Of a stretch of 64,000 nucleotides of DNA, positions 27,170-36,390 are shown in pieces. Under the pieces are notes generated by a model. It did no database searches, was not told where the DNA came from, and saw only the letters and a list, made by a program, of their open reading frames with translations. How positions within the stretch are numbered: the stretch's first letter is position 1; every line of letters begins with the position of its first letter. The DNA comes from Paraburkholderia solisilvae (lineage in GTDB: Bacteria > Pseudomonadota > Gammaproteobacteria > Burkholderiales > Burkholderiaceae), in NCBI RefSeq assembly GCF_902859875.1, contig NZ_CADIKF010000012.1, forward strand, positions 62,001-126,000, in the 5' to 3' direction. A program made the position numbers and the translations under genes.

Positions 27170-28240
27170 TCAGGATGCAGCGGTCAGCCGGACAGGTCTG
27201 CGATAGCCGGTCGCGCAGCGGGCTTCGCGCTGTCGGCTGTCGGCTGTCGACTGTCGCGTGGTCGCGACGGCGTGGGCGACACAATCGAGCAGGCCTGCGC
27301 GGAGCGCGTCCGCGTCGAGTGCACGACCGATCACGACGAAGCGACTCTCGCGCGTCTCGCCGCTCGCCCAGACCTTGCCGAAAGCGGTGTCCATCAGCAT
27401 GTGCACGCTATGAAAATGCAGACGCCGCGCTTCGCCGCTGACGTTCAACACGCCTTTCATCCGCAGCAGCGATGCGCCATGCGACTGTACGAGCTGGTTA
27501 GCCCAACGGTTGAAGCGAACGCCATCGAGTTCGCCTGGGATATGGAACGCAAACGATGCGATGCTCGTATCGTGCTCGTGGTCGTGTTCGCCTTCGGTGA
27601 GCAGGCCTGGCTCGACGGCGAGCAGGTTATCGATCGAGAAACTGCGCTGACCAAGCAGCGTGTCGATCTCGACGGCGCTGCGCGTCGTGAAGTCGAGTGC
27701 CGCAGTCGGATTCAGTGCGCGAATGCTCGACTCGAGCACGGCGAGATCGGCCGGTGCGACGAGATCGGTCTTGTTGATCACGATGCGGTCGGCGAACACG
27801 ATCTGCTCGCGCGCGATATCGTCGCTCAACTGGCCGTGCGCATGCCGTGCGTCGACGATCGCGATGACCGATTCCAGTTCGACGCGCTCGCGCACGTTCG
27901 GATCGGCGAGGAATGTCTGCAGGACAGGCGCGGGATCGGCGAGACCGGAGGTTTCCACTATCAATCGTTCGAGCCTGTCGCCGTAACGCGTCAGCAGTTG
28001 CAGCACGCTCTCGACAAGGTCGCTGCGGACCGTGCAGCACACACAGCCGTTGTTGATTTCGATCACGGCTTGCTCGTCAGCGACGATCAGTTGGCCGTCG
28101 ATGCCGACCTCTCCGAATTCATTGACGACGACGCCAATCGGCATGGGCCGCGTGCGGTCGAGAATGTGATTGACGAGGGTTGTTTTGCCGGCCCCAAGAA
28201 AGCCTGTAATGACGGTGGTGGGGATTTTCCTGATTCGCAT
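27170..28240 (-). CDS. COG0523 GTPase (CobW/P47K-like metallochaperone)
   Basis: 356-residue G3E-family GTPase. It has P-loop GFLGAGKTT at residues 13-21, the metal-binding CxCC motif C66-V-C68-C69 (INNGCVCCTVR), NKTD (INKTDLVAP), a short His-rich loop (EHDHEHD) and a C-terminal CobW_C-like domain. P47K relatives are needed for active nitrile hydratase in pseudomonads. Here it is the first gene of the hydratase run, 97 bp upstream of beta, so a role in metal delivery is likely. GGAG precedes the ATG. The last 40 residues are low-complexity and rich in Arg and Ala. Confidence 0.92.
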   Translation of the reverse strand: MRIRKIPTTVITGFLGAGKTTLVNHILDRTRPMPIGVVVNEFGEVGIDGQLIVADEQAVIEINNGCVCCTVRSDLVESVLQLLTRYGDRLERLIVETSGLADPAPVLQTFLADPNVRERVELESVIAIVDARHAHGQLSDDIAREQIVFADRIVINKTDLVAPADLAVLESSIRALNPTAALDFTTRSAVEIDTLLGQRSFSIDNLLAVEPGLLTEGEHDHEHDTSIASFAFHIPGELDGVRFNRWANQLVQSHGASLLRMKGVLNVSGEARRLHFHSVHMLMDTAFGKVWASGETRESRFVVIGRALDADALRAGLLDCVAHAVATTRQSTADSRQREARCATGYRRPVRLTAAS

Positions 28241-28443
28241 CTCGTGACTCCGTTTTCACCGGACAGCGCTGATATATCAACAAGATAAAGGCTTTTGTTC
28301 GACAAAACCGTTGCTGTCCCGACGTGTCACGACATTGTCGGAAACCACCCGCATGGATGGCGGTAAATGTCTGAACCGACCGTTGCGGACAGATTGGCGC
28401 TCTGCCACACATGTATGCCGTGCGGTAACGGCTCGCCGCGAAG

Positions 28444-28947
28444 CTAGTTGAGGCGCACGTCTCGCCTGAACATCAGCGCGTTGCCGAGCCATTCCGATAC
28501 GAAGCCGAATACTGCGCCGATCACGAGCGCAGCCGCGGCGACAAGAGCGGGATTGGATGGGGCCAATGTGGTGATTGCCTTGCCTGTGGCCACGGTTGTG
28601 CCGACGGTCGAAGCGAAACCCCAGACGATCGCGGGCAGGACGTCGAGCAGCTTGATCTTCGATGCCTGCACCATCGCCGCGCTGCCGATGCCGACGCATA
28701 GCGCGATGGCCATCGCGGTGTTGCTCGTCGTCGCGATAGCGAGCAGTGTCAACGAACTGATCACGAGGCCGGTGAGATTGGACGCGACGCTCTTCAGAAA
28801 TCCTGCCGTCCCTCCGCCGAGCACGAAAAACGATGCCCAGGCGATGAATGTGACCCACACCGGTATGGGCAAGACCGTACTGGTTAGCCACGTATCGACG
28901 ACGGCCAGCATACCGATGCTGAGCGTGTATGCGTCGGACTGTTTCAT
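28444..28947 (-). CDS. DUF1097 family membrane protein
   Basis: 167-residue protein with about five hydrophobic segments (VWVTFIAWASFFVLGGG, LTGLVISSLTLLAIATT, AIALCVGIGSAAMVQA, LLDVLPAIVWGFASTVGTT, ALVAAAALVIGAVFGFVSEW). This pattern fits DUF1097, inner-membrane proteins of unknown function. The start at 28947 is fixed by AGGAGA 6-8 nt upstream; the longer frame to 29055 is rejected. It lies 203 bp upstream of the GTPase gene on the same strand. A transport role for a nitrile or amide is possible but unproven. Confidence 0.75.
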   Translation of the reverse strand: MKQSDAYTLSIGMLAVVDTWLTSTVLPIPVWVTFIAWASFFVLGGGTAGFLKSVASNLTGLVISSLTLLAIATTSNTAMAIALCVGIGSAAMVQASKIKLLDVLPAIVWGFASTVGTTVATGKAITTLAPSNPALVAAAALVIGAVFGFVSEWLGNALMFRRDVRLN

Positions 28948-29364
28948 GACACTCTCCTGTTGACGATCGAATTGAACGAAATGCGGGCATGCGGTTGAAC
29001 GGCTCACTCCTAGCGAGTTCCAGGCCGGACCTGAGATGCTGTCCGTGTCGTTCAAACGATTGGCAGGAAACGATCGGGTCGATGTCCGGAATGGAACGAA
29101 CCGTGTGTGACGGACAGAAGCGGCTTCGCGCGAATGGAGGCGTGGCCACGCCGCGAGATCATGGAGAGGATATCGAACGATTCAATGTGGTGCGTGCGTC
29201 ACCGAAACCGTGCGTCGCAGCGGCGCATGCACGATGCCTTGGTGCGGTCTGCAGCGGGAGCCTCTCTAAGAGGCATTGTTCACTGAAACGTGATGCCGGC
29301 GCGCGACGGTGCCCGCCGGACATCAGGCTTTTTACGCTTCAATTCCCGCACGCAAAACTCTGCT
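28948..29364. other. Intergenic region between DUF1097 and hydrolase genes
   Basis: 417 bp without a supported gene. It should carry the promoter of the DUF1097 gene and probably of the hydratase operon. I saw no strong palindrome or terminator. Confidence 0.4.
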
Positions 29365-29994
29365 TCACATCTTTCCGTGCGCACGAAGATTGGAGTAGTA
29401 GATGTTGTCGGACGCAACGTGAACTGGATCGCTCAGATTTTCCACCCACTCGTCGGTCGACATCGTTGCCGCATAGGCGGACTCCATAATGACGGTAACG
29501 ATGCGATGCATCTCCTCCGCAGTCGCGCGGCCGGCCTTGTTCTGATACGACAGCGAACCGGCGGCATCCGGCAAGAACTCGACGCTATAGCCCTTGTGCA
29601 TGGCTTCGCGCATCGTGGAGTCGTTGCAGTTCTGCGTCATGTAGCCGATGACGGTCAACGTATCGATCTTGCGCTCCTTCAGCCAGTCCTCGAAACCGGC
29701 ACCGGAAAAGACGCTTGGCAAAACTTTGGTAATGACACGGTCGTGAGGGCGGTCCGCAACGTCAGGATGCAATTCCGCGCCAACACTACCCTCTGCGAAT
29801 ATCGGTGCATCGGCGGGCAAGACGTGCTTCACAAGCACGACCGGAACGCCATTTGCGTTGGCGGCGTCGATCGCCTTGGCGATATTCGGCAGCGACGACG
29901 CGACAGGCGGGTATTCGATACGGAAGTTGCCGGTAATGTATTCATTCTGCACGTCGATGACAATCAACGCGCGGCGTGGTGTCTGCTTTGACAT
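29365..29994 (-). CDS. Isochorismatase-like cysteine hydrolase
   Basis: 209-residue cysteine hydrolase of the isochorismatase/nicotinamidase superfamily. The catalytic triad is visible: D14 (ALIVIDVQNEY), K90 (ITKVLPSVF) and C123 (GYMTQNCNDST). The segment around the Cys differs from the common T-x-x-C-V form. Members cleave small amides or vinyl ethers. Between the nitrile hydratase and amidase genes, a second amide-cleaving activity is plausible, but this is inference from position. No signal peptide. Confidence 0.87.
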   Translation of the reverse strand: MSKQTPRRALIVIDVQNEYITGNFRIEYPPVASSLPNIAKAIDAANANGVPVVLVKHVLPADAPIFAEGSVGAELHPDVADRPHDRVITKVLPSVFSGAGFEDWLKERKIDTLTVIGYMTQNCNDSTMREAMHKGYSVEFLPDAAGSLSYQNKAGRATAEEMHRIVTVIMESAYAATMSTDEWVENLSDPVHVASDNIYYSNLRAHGKM

Positions 29995-30087
29995 GGCACG
30001 ACCTCGAGAAAAGAGGCCGTCGGCAAGCGACGGCCAATGATTGACGATAGTTAATTGCCCGGAAGCGATGGAAGACCGCAGCCCGAC

Positions 30088-31500
30088 TCAGATGTTCGAC
30101 AGATCGGGATGAAGACCACGCACCGGACTCACCGCCTCCAGCAGCGAGGCGAGGTGCAGGAGCGTCGACTCCGCGAGCCACGGTGCGACGAGTTGCACGC
30201 CGACCGGCAGCCCTTCGCGGCTCGTACCGAAGCGCAGCGACAGGCCCGGCAGTCCGGTCACGTTGAGCGGCGCCGTTGCAGTCATCACGTGCAGCGAAGA
30301 CACCGTCTGGCCGTTGATGTTGAATTCCGCGGCGTCGTGCGCGTGTGCCGGCACCGGCGTGACCGGGCAGAGCAATGCGTCGTAGCGCTGGAAGTATTCG
30401 GCGAAGCCGTCGCGCAGTTGTTCCGCCTGCTGCTCGGCGTCGACGAAGTCGGCGATCGAAGTGTCCGGCGTGTCAAAGACCCCCTGGACATGCTTGAAGA
30501 TCTTGTCTTCGTGCCCGGCTGTCACCTTCCTGAAGGCCGGCTTGGTTTCCATGACCTGAAGTTTCCAGAGCAACTCGAGCGCATTGATCTTCTCGAGCGC
30601 GGGAATACGCACCGGCTCCACGGTCACGCCCAACCCTCGCAGCGCGTCGGCCGAGGCTTGTACGGTGGCCGCGACGTCGGCGTCCACGGGCGCGAAAGCA
30701 TCGATGAGCATGCCAACCCGAAGCGGCCGGCCCGGCGTGGACCCTACGCCGGCATCGAGCTTGAGCGGGGCCGTCGAGAAACCGTCCGCACCGTCAGGTC
30801 CGGCCAGCAGCGAATAGGCGAGCGCGATGTCGCGCACGCTACGTGCAATCGGGCCGATGTGCCAGAAGCGACGCGGCACGCGCGGCCAGATACCCGTCAT
30901 CGGAATCCGCCCGTGCGTGGCTTTGAGACCGATGACGCCAGTCAGGGCTGCCGGGCCGCGCACGGAGATAGCGACATCGGTGGCGATACTGAGCGGCGAC
31001 ATCAGTGCCGCGATGGCCGCGGAATCGCCACCGCTCGATCCGCCGGGCGTGCGGTCCAGGTTCCACGGGTTTCTCGTGCGGCCCGAAATTAGGTTATCGG
31101 TTTCGATCCAGAACGAAAACTCGGGGTGGTTGGTTTTAGCCAGCAGAATGGCGCCCGCCTTCTTCATGCGAACCACGCTGGTTGCATCGGTGTCGGGCAC
31201 ACGGCCCTTGAAGATGGGCGAGGCTCGTTGGGTCAGCACGCCGGCGGTGTCGATCGAGTCTTTCGCCGTAAAGGGAACGCCATGCAGCGGCCCAAGCTCT
31301 TCACCCGCCATAACCGCGGCTTCTGCGACTCTCGCGGCTTCGAGCGCGCCGTCGGCGACCGTGACGATCGCATTGATTTTGGAATCGACCGCATCGATGC
31401 GGTCGAGATGCGCTCGCATGACCTCCACCGGCGAAACTTCCTTGTTGCGAATCAGTTCAGCCAGCCGGGTTGCGTCTTGGGAGATGAGTTCGATGCTCAT
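30088..31500 (-). CDS. Amidase, amidase-signature family
   Basis: 470-residue amidase that would hydrolyse an amide to acid and ammonia. The Ser-cisSer-Lys triad can be placed at K80 (VPFTAKDSI), S155 in GGSSGGDSAA and nucleophile S179 in DVAISVRGPAAL. The two Gly residues normally just before S179 are replaced by Ala-Ile, an unusual change at the oxyanion loop. Length is normal for the family. It follows the cysteine-hydrolase gene's promoter side by 93 bp on the same strand. In context it is the second step after nitrile hydratase. Substrate size unknown. Confidence 0.92.
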   Translation of the reverse strand: MSIELISQDATRLAELIRNKEVSPVEVMRAHLDRIDAVDSKINAIVTVADGALEAARVAEAAVMAGEELGPLHGVPFTAKDSIDTAGVLTQRASPIFKGRVPDTDATSVVRMKKAGAILLAKTNHPEFSFWIETDNLISGRTRNPWNLDRTPGGSSGGDSAAIAALMSPLSIATDVAISVRGPAALTGVIGLKATHGRIPMTGIWPRVPRRFWHIGPIARSVRDIALAYSLLAGPDGADGFSTAPLKLDAGVGSTPGRPLRVGMLIDAFAPVDADVAATVQASADALRGLGVTVEPVRIPALEKINALELLWKLQVMETKPAFRKVTAGHEDKIFKHVQGVFDTPDTSIADFVDAEQQAEQLRDGFAEYFQRYDALLCPVTPVPAHAHDAAEFNINGQTVSSLHVMTATAPLNVTGLPGLSLRFGTSREGLPVGVQLVAPWLAESTLLHLASLLEAVSPVRGLHPDLSNI

Positions 31501-32419
31501 GAGGAGCCCCTTAAAGTGTCGAAAAAAAGTAGCTTACAAAAGTCAGGCATCGAAACTACCTAACGTTTGTTAGGGCGAAGATTAGGCGGTGTACTTCGTC
31601 TTGTCAACATCTTTTGATCTGCCCGGATGGACGATTTCGAGGCGGCTGATCTTCATCGAGGGAAATCCGGGGAGAACGAGGCCGGTATCCGTTCCAGTGA
31701 CGTTGTCCTGGCAGCCAGGGAGTGCGATTGCGCAGGGCAACACGGCCGCGGCGGATTGAATCTTCGTACTCCGGTGCAAGAGATGGATCAAGGCTGCGAG
31801 CCTCTACCGCCATTGCCCGAGCAAGGCAGACTCGCCGCCGCGGTTGAAGAGCGTTACTGGGAGGATGCGGCTGCGGCGCTGAAAGTGCTGTCGAAAATGC
31901 CCGATGCCGCAGTCTCAGGCGCGCGACTGATGGCGCAAGGCCGCTCCGATACGAACTCTTCGATGCCTTGTCGAGCGCTATCGGGTGGCTGGACTCTTGC
32001 CGGCGTAGAAATGAAAAAGACTGTTGTCCTACGGTAACCGAACGCAGTTCATGGCCATACGACGAGGAAACAGGCGGTACGCATTTTTGAGGTCCTCTGC
32101 CGCCCGATGGTGTGCTGACCGCGTGACGATGAACCCAGGTAGAACGATGCAGTTCTACTTGCCTTCTCTTGTCGTGTCGCGTCGACCGTGAAGCTACAGT
32201 AGCGCCGGCAAGTGTGGCGCTTGCACATTGGAGTCGGCCGATCAGGCACGGCCGGAATCTCGCGCTGGCAGTGTGATCGATGCCACAGTGCGGGCAAGTG
32301 ATTATTTCCAAAAAGAACGCCGCGAGACTTGTGGATTCGTGGCGTTCTTTTTTGACAATGTTCTCTTATGGTAATCGTCAGTGCAATCCGCGCGACGATC
32401 GTTGATCGTCGATCATCAA
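31501..32419. other. Gene-poor region, about 920 bp
   Basis: No gene with a credible start. Around 31860-32090 the plus strand carries a protein-like open stretch (for example YELFDALSSAIGWLD) without start or recognised family, possibly a decayed gene. The right end holds the terminator at 32310-32352. The amidase promoter must lie near 31501-31600. Confidence 0.4.
32310..32352. terminator. Strong hairpin terminator downstream of the metallo-hydrolase gene
   Basis: 12-bp perfect inverted repeat AAAAAGAACGCC / GGCGTTCTTTTT with a 19-nt loop, flanked by A and T runs on either side, so it can work in both directions. It lies about 70 nt past the stop of the minus-strand metallo-hydrolase gene. 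Confidence 0.8.
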
Positions 32420-33352
32420 TCAGTAGTCCCACGGCACCGGCACGAAACGGAAGCCCGTACCGTTCTTTGCGATGTGACCGATCGACGGGAACGCGATATG
32501 CGCCGCGGCCAGCAGAGCGCCGGTATCGGCGGCTTCGTTGAGCAGCGCGATTCGCACGTCCACAGCCACTTCAGGTTCGTGCTCGAAGCCGTTTTGCCAT
32601 TCCGGGTTGTCGAAGCCGACTTCGAAAATCGCGTCGCCGACGAACGTCAGCTTCTCACCGTTTGATGCGATGTCCACAACGCTATGGCCCGGCGTGTGCC
32701 CGCCCGTCACGCGCGCCGACACGCCCGTTGCGACTTGCACGGTCTGATGGAACGGCACGATGTTTTCGCCGTAGAGTTGCACGAACTTTGCCGCCGCCTT
32801 GCGGAGCGCGGGGGGAACCGTTTCCGGCATCACCGTCTTGCTGAAGTCCGGAGCTTTCCAGAACTCCACTTCCGCGGCCGACACGTGAATGCGTACATCT
32901 GGGCGCAACCTGGCCTTGACGCCATCAACGTTCAGTCCGCCGACATGATCCATGTGCATATGCGTAATCACGATATCGGTGATCGCAGCCAGGTCGATGC
33001 CTGCCGATTCCAGGCGCATCACCGACCGACCGGCGCGCGTGAAGTATTCGAAACCGTCGCCCACGCCCGAGTCGATCAGGATCAGGCGGTCGCCGCTGCG
33101 TACAAGCGCGATATTCAGCGCCCAGTCGAACATGTCACGTTGCAGGAAACGACTATCGAACCAGTCGTTGCGGTCGGCTTCGTTCACGTTAGTGGACATG
33201 GTGGAGGTCGGTAGCGGCAGCATGCCGTCGCTGATCAGCACGACGTCGACGTCACCCACGCGCACGGCGTAGCGGGACGGCACGAGTTCGCCTGCACTTT
33301 CTTTGCCAAGGTTGGCGATAACCGGCTGCACGTTGCGGGTCGTTTCGCTCAT
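32420..33352 (-). CDS. Metallo-beta-lactamase-fold hydrolase
   Basis: 310-residue MBL-fold enzyme. Metal ligands are evident in THMHMDHVGG (HxHxDH), GGHTPGHS and FVGDAIF, with a late His in AAAHIAFPSIGH. The overall form resembles lactonase/quorum-quenching-like or general MBL hydrolases. Substrate not determinable. There is no Sec signal; the N-terminus is hydrophilic. The ATG at 33352 is preferred over an in-frame TTG at 33358. The neighbour is an aldo/keto reductase divergent across 460 bp. Confidence 0.88.
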   Translation of the reverse strand: MSETTRNVQPVIANLGKESAGELVPSRYAVRVGDVDVVLISDGMLPLPTSTMSTNVNEADRNDWFDSRFLQRDMFDWALNIALVRSGDRLILIDSGVGDGFEYFTRAGRSVMRLESAGIDLAAITDIVITHMHMDHVGGLNVDGVKARLRPDVRIHVSAAEVEFWKAPDFSKTVMPETVPPALRKAAAKFVQLYGENIVPFHQTVQVATGVSARVTGGHTPGHSVVDIASNGEKLTFVGDAIFEVGFDNPEWQNGFEHEPEVAVDVRIALLNEAADTGALLAAAHIAFPSIGHIAKNGTGFRFVPVPWDY

Positions 33353-33814
33353 CTTCAATAGTCCTGTTAATTGAATGGGGTGGGCCGAACCGGACGGCGC
33401 GGGTCACCAGCACGACCACGCATTTCGCGCGCTTCGTTTTTGCTCGCGTCCCGACCAACCGTGTGGCTGATTGTAGTCAGGGGCGCGCATGCCAGTAGCA
33501 TCGAAAATGCCTCAGCATGTTGTCCGAACGGCAACAATCGACGCCGCACGGACAGTGAGAGGCAACGCGTGTGACAGGCTCTGTTGATCAGCATTTGCTG
33601 GGCAAGACCAAAGCGCTTGTACTAGACTTTTTTCTGCATGGCCGATCGGAGATTTCCGCCGATGACGCTTTGCTGCAGTCCGAAATTCAAAATCTCTTTG
33701 CTGACCTGTCGACAAGCGAAACGCTTGTCCGATCTCGCCATAGCCTGTCGAATTCGTGATGAATAGAATTTTCGCGATGCACAACCGCGGATCAACTTCC
33801 CAAAAGGAATATCC
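33353..33814. other. Divergent intergenic region, hydrolase / aldo-keto reductase
   Basis: 462 bp with no supported gene. It contains the palindrome at 33711-33729 and presumably both promoters. A 62-codon frame at 33571-33759 has no ribosome-binding site or family resemblance. Confidence 0.4.
33711..33729. promoter_or_regulatory. Palindrome upstream of aldo/keto reductase, possible operator
   Basis: Perfect 8-bp arms GACAAGCG / CGCTTGTC around AAA, 86 nt before the ATG at 33815. This suits a dimeric repressor or LysR/TetR-type operator, but no regulator gene lies next to it. Confidence 0.5.
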
Positions 33815-34699
33815 ATGTCACAGACTGTCGAAGTTACTGCATCTGCCTCAGGCACCTTCGCCATTGGTGGCGACCTGACCGTCAACCGTCTTGGTTTCGG
33901 CGCAATGCGAATTACCGGACCGGGCATCTGGGGTCCGCCCGCCAGCCGCGATGCGGCGCTCGAGACGCTTAAGCACCTGCCCCAACTGGAAGTCAATCTC
34001 ATCGATACGGCCGACAGTTACGGACCCGACATCAGCGAAGAGCTCATCAAGGAGGCTCTGCATCCGTATAAAGGTCTGCTGATTGCCACCAAGGGAGGAT
34101 TTACGCGACACGGCCCCGATCTCTGGGCGCCGCTCGGCCGGCCCGAATATCTGCGACAGTGCGTGCTGATGAGTCTCAGGCGCCTTGGCATCGAACGGAT
34201 CGATCTTTGGCAACTGCATCGCGTCGATCCGAAAGTGCCGCGCGACGAGCAGTTCGATGCCGTGGCGGCCATGCAGCGCGAAGGCCTGATCCGGCATGTC
34301 GGTCTTAGCGAAGTTCCGGTGGATGATATCGAAGCTGCGCAAAAGCACTTCAAGGTCGTGACCGTGCAAAACCAGTACAACCTCGTCGATCGCAAAAGCG
34401 AGGACGTACTCGACTACTGCGAGGAGCACAACATCGGCTTTATTCCGTGGAATCCGCTTGCGGCGGGCGAACTCGCCAAACCGGGTTCCGTCGTGAGCAA
34501 TATGGCCAACGCGCATGGCGTGACGACCGGTGCGATTGCGGTCGCATGGCTGCTCAAGCGCTCCAGGGTCATCCTTCCGATCCCGGGTACGAGCCGCGTC
34601 GATCACCTGCTCGATAACGTGGCCGGCGCCAGCGTGAAACTGACCGATGAACAGTTCAAGGAGCTCGATCGCCAGGGGCGTAACGCGACCGCACGCTGA
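33815..34699 (+). CDS. Aldo/keto reductase
   Basis: 294-residue NADPH-dependent oxidoreductase with a TIM barrel. The catalytic tetrad reads D64 and Y69 (LIDTADSYG), K93 (ATKGGF) and H135 (WQLHRVD). The cofactor-site segments [21 protein letters not shown] and [12 protein letters not shown] follow in family order. AAAAGGA about 8 nt upstream fixes the start. Cytosolic, substrate unknown. The palindrome upstream suggests regulated expression. Confidence 0.93.
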   Translation: MSQTVEVTASASGTFAIGGDLTVNRLGFGAMRITGPGIWGPPASRDAALETLKHLPQLEVNLIDTADSYGPDISEELIKEALHPYKGLLIATKGGFTRHGPDLWAPLGRPEYLRQCVLMSLRRLGIERIDLWQLHRVDPKVPRDEQFDAVAAMQREGLIRHVGLSEVPVDDIEAAQKHFKVVTVQNQYNLVDRKSEDVLDYCEEHNIGFIPWNPLAAGELAKPGSVVSNMANAHGVTTGAIAVAWLLKRSRVILPIPGTSRVDHLLDNVAGASVKLTDEQFKELDRQGRNATAR

Positions 34700-35578
34700 G
34701 AGCGGAGAGCGCCATGCTGCAACGACGTCCTGGCTGCGAGTGCCGCGATGGGGATCTACCGCCTGATTCGACCGGCGCAAGCACAAACTGACACCAGCGG
34801 AGGCGGCCTGGACGTTTAATGAGTTTGGCGCTCAGTTCGCAGCCGATGCGCTCGCGCATCCAAAAAGCGACTCGGCTGCCGCAGCGATATGCGCCGAGGT
34901 GAGGGCTATGCCGATGGGACCGCGGGTGAACGTGATTGTCCGACCTCGAGCGGCATATTCGCCCAGAGGCGAGCATGTTCGTTCACATTGCCTGCGCCGG
35001 CATACGACGCAATCGCGGCATTGTGGTCCCATCGCCGCGCGCAGACTGAATCGCTCACTTTTCTTCAAGACGAAACCAGCGGGTGCGCTGGCGCCGAACG
35101 AGTATTGACGGTCTTGGAAGCGTCGCATGAAGACGTTTCGGAGACAGCTTTAAGATGACCACTTCCGGCAGAGAAGGCGACGCTGGAAACTGGGCTTTAA
35201 TAATCAGCTATACAAATTAATTTTAGAGCTCCAGTAGCGCGCCTTTCATCTCTTTTTAAAGAAGCCTTACGCATGCGTCGACGGGATTCGTTCAATCTGC
35301 GCGACACCTGTCAACGGCCTGTCGAGGTTGAACTCAAGGGCATCGCTACGGTCTGTGCAGATTGCATGTGCGGTTTGCAACCCGGGCGCTGCTGGGCTTG
35401 CCAAAAGGCGCACGCTAAGGGGCACTCGCCAGAAAGCGGGTGCGTCAGGCGCCAGTCAGATTCACGAAAGTGTATGGGTTGATCTCCGCCGTCAAATTTG
35501 TTGCTGGCTTTGTAACGCAAGCGGCGACGAAAACGGCTAGATTTTGAATCACCCATTTGTCGAATGACGGAGGTTCGA
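34700..35578. other. Gene-poor region, about 880 bp
   Basis: No gene I can support. A Cys-containing 69-codon frame at 35273-35482 (ATVCADCMCGLQPGRCWACQ) has only a poor upstream A/G stretch and no recognised family. Base composition drops around 35200-35260. The right end carries the GGAGG site of the next gene. Confidence 0.35.
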
Positions 35579-35878
35579 ATGAAAGTGAAAGTATTTGCTG
35601 CCCTCGGCGCAAGTGCGCTCATGCTTATCTGTTCGCGCGTTGCTATGGCGGGCGTGTCGGTCGGTTTCAACGTTGGCGTGCCGGCGCCCGTGTACGTTGC
35701 ACCCGCCCCGGTCGTTGTGGCGCCTGCGCCCGTCTACGCGGCGCCGCCTCCAACCATCGCGTATCAACCGGTGCCCGTCGTCGCCCCCGCGATTTTTATC
35801 GGCTGGCACGGTGACCGCTATTGGGATGGCCGCCGTTGGTGGGGGCGTCGTGAATGGTACGGCCACCGCCATTGGTAA
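35579..35878 (+). CDS. Small exported Pro/Val-rich protein
   Basis: 99-residue protein with a Sec signal peptide (MKVKVFAALGASALMLICSR, cleavage after VAMA), then a low-complexity Ala-Pro-Val region with repeated APAPVY-type units, and a Trp/Arg/His/Gly-rich tail (YWDGRRWWGRREW). This build is common in Burkholderiaceae envelope proteins of unknown function. GGAGG lies 6-8 nt before the ATG at 35579; an in-frame ATG at 35564 lacks such a site. Probably periplasmic or outer-membrane-associated. Confidence 0.75.
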   Translation: MKVKVFAALGASALMLICSRVAMAGVSVGFNVGVPAPVYVAPAPVVVAPAPVYAAPPPTIAYQPVPVVAPAIFIGWHGDRYWDGRRWWGRREWYGHRHW

Positions 35879-36390
35879 AACCGTTTCGATCGTTTACAGC
35901 GCACACCGGCCGGCTGGTCGCTTCGTCGACATACATGAGGAGTGTGCATCGCAACGTCACGGCCATCAAACCACGCGTGCTCGCTGTCCTCGCTTTGAAC
36001 CAGCACGCCTCGGCATATATGCCGGCCTCGCCGCCGGCATACGTAAGGTGGCTGTTGGCGCCGCAGAACCCACCGATCCACATCGATCATCAGCCGCCTG
36101 ACGTTTTCCTTCGCTGGCAGCGAACGGTGTCTTCAGGCAGTTTCTTGCGCGCGAGCGTCGGACCACAATCGGCATCGCGCTCGCGAATGAGCGCGATGAT
36201 CCAACCGGTCGCCACGCGGAGGTATCTCGTGCCCGCGTAATCAGCATCGCCGACGGAAAGCGTTGGTCAATCTTCAGCGACGTTCGGTTACCCGCGCCAC
36301 CGGTCACAAGGCCATCTCGACACGCCCTCGTCAGTCTCGACCGGGCAAGGGGCTGCGACACAGTGCCTCATCTGACTCAAACACCCTTAC
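35879..36390. other. Intergenic region before the RND efflux operon
   Basis: 512 bp with no supported gene. It should carry the promoter of the efflux operon. No regulator gene or clear operator was found. Confidence 0.35.

Noticed and set aside
26981..28288. 435-residue plus-strand open frame
   Set aside because: Antisense to the COG0523 GTPase, whose motifs are unambiguous.
33571..33759. 62-codon frame upstream of the aldo/keto reductase
   Set aside because: No ribosome-binding site, no family resemblance, and it covers the likely operator.
35273..35482. Cys-containing 69-codon frame (ADCMCGLQPGRCWAC)
   Set aside because: Looked like a zinc ribbon at first, but Cys spacing is irregular and the start lacks a site.
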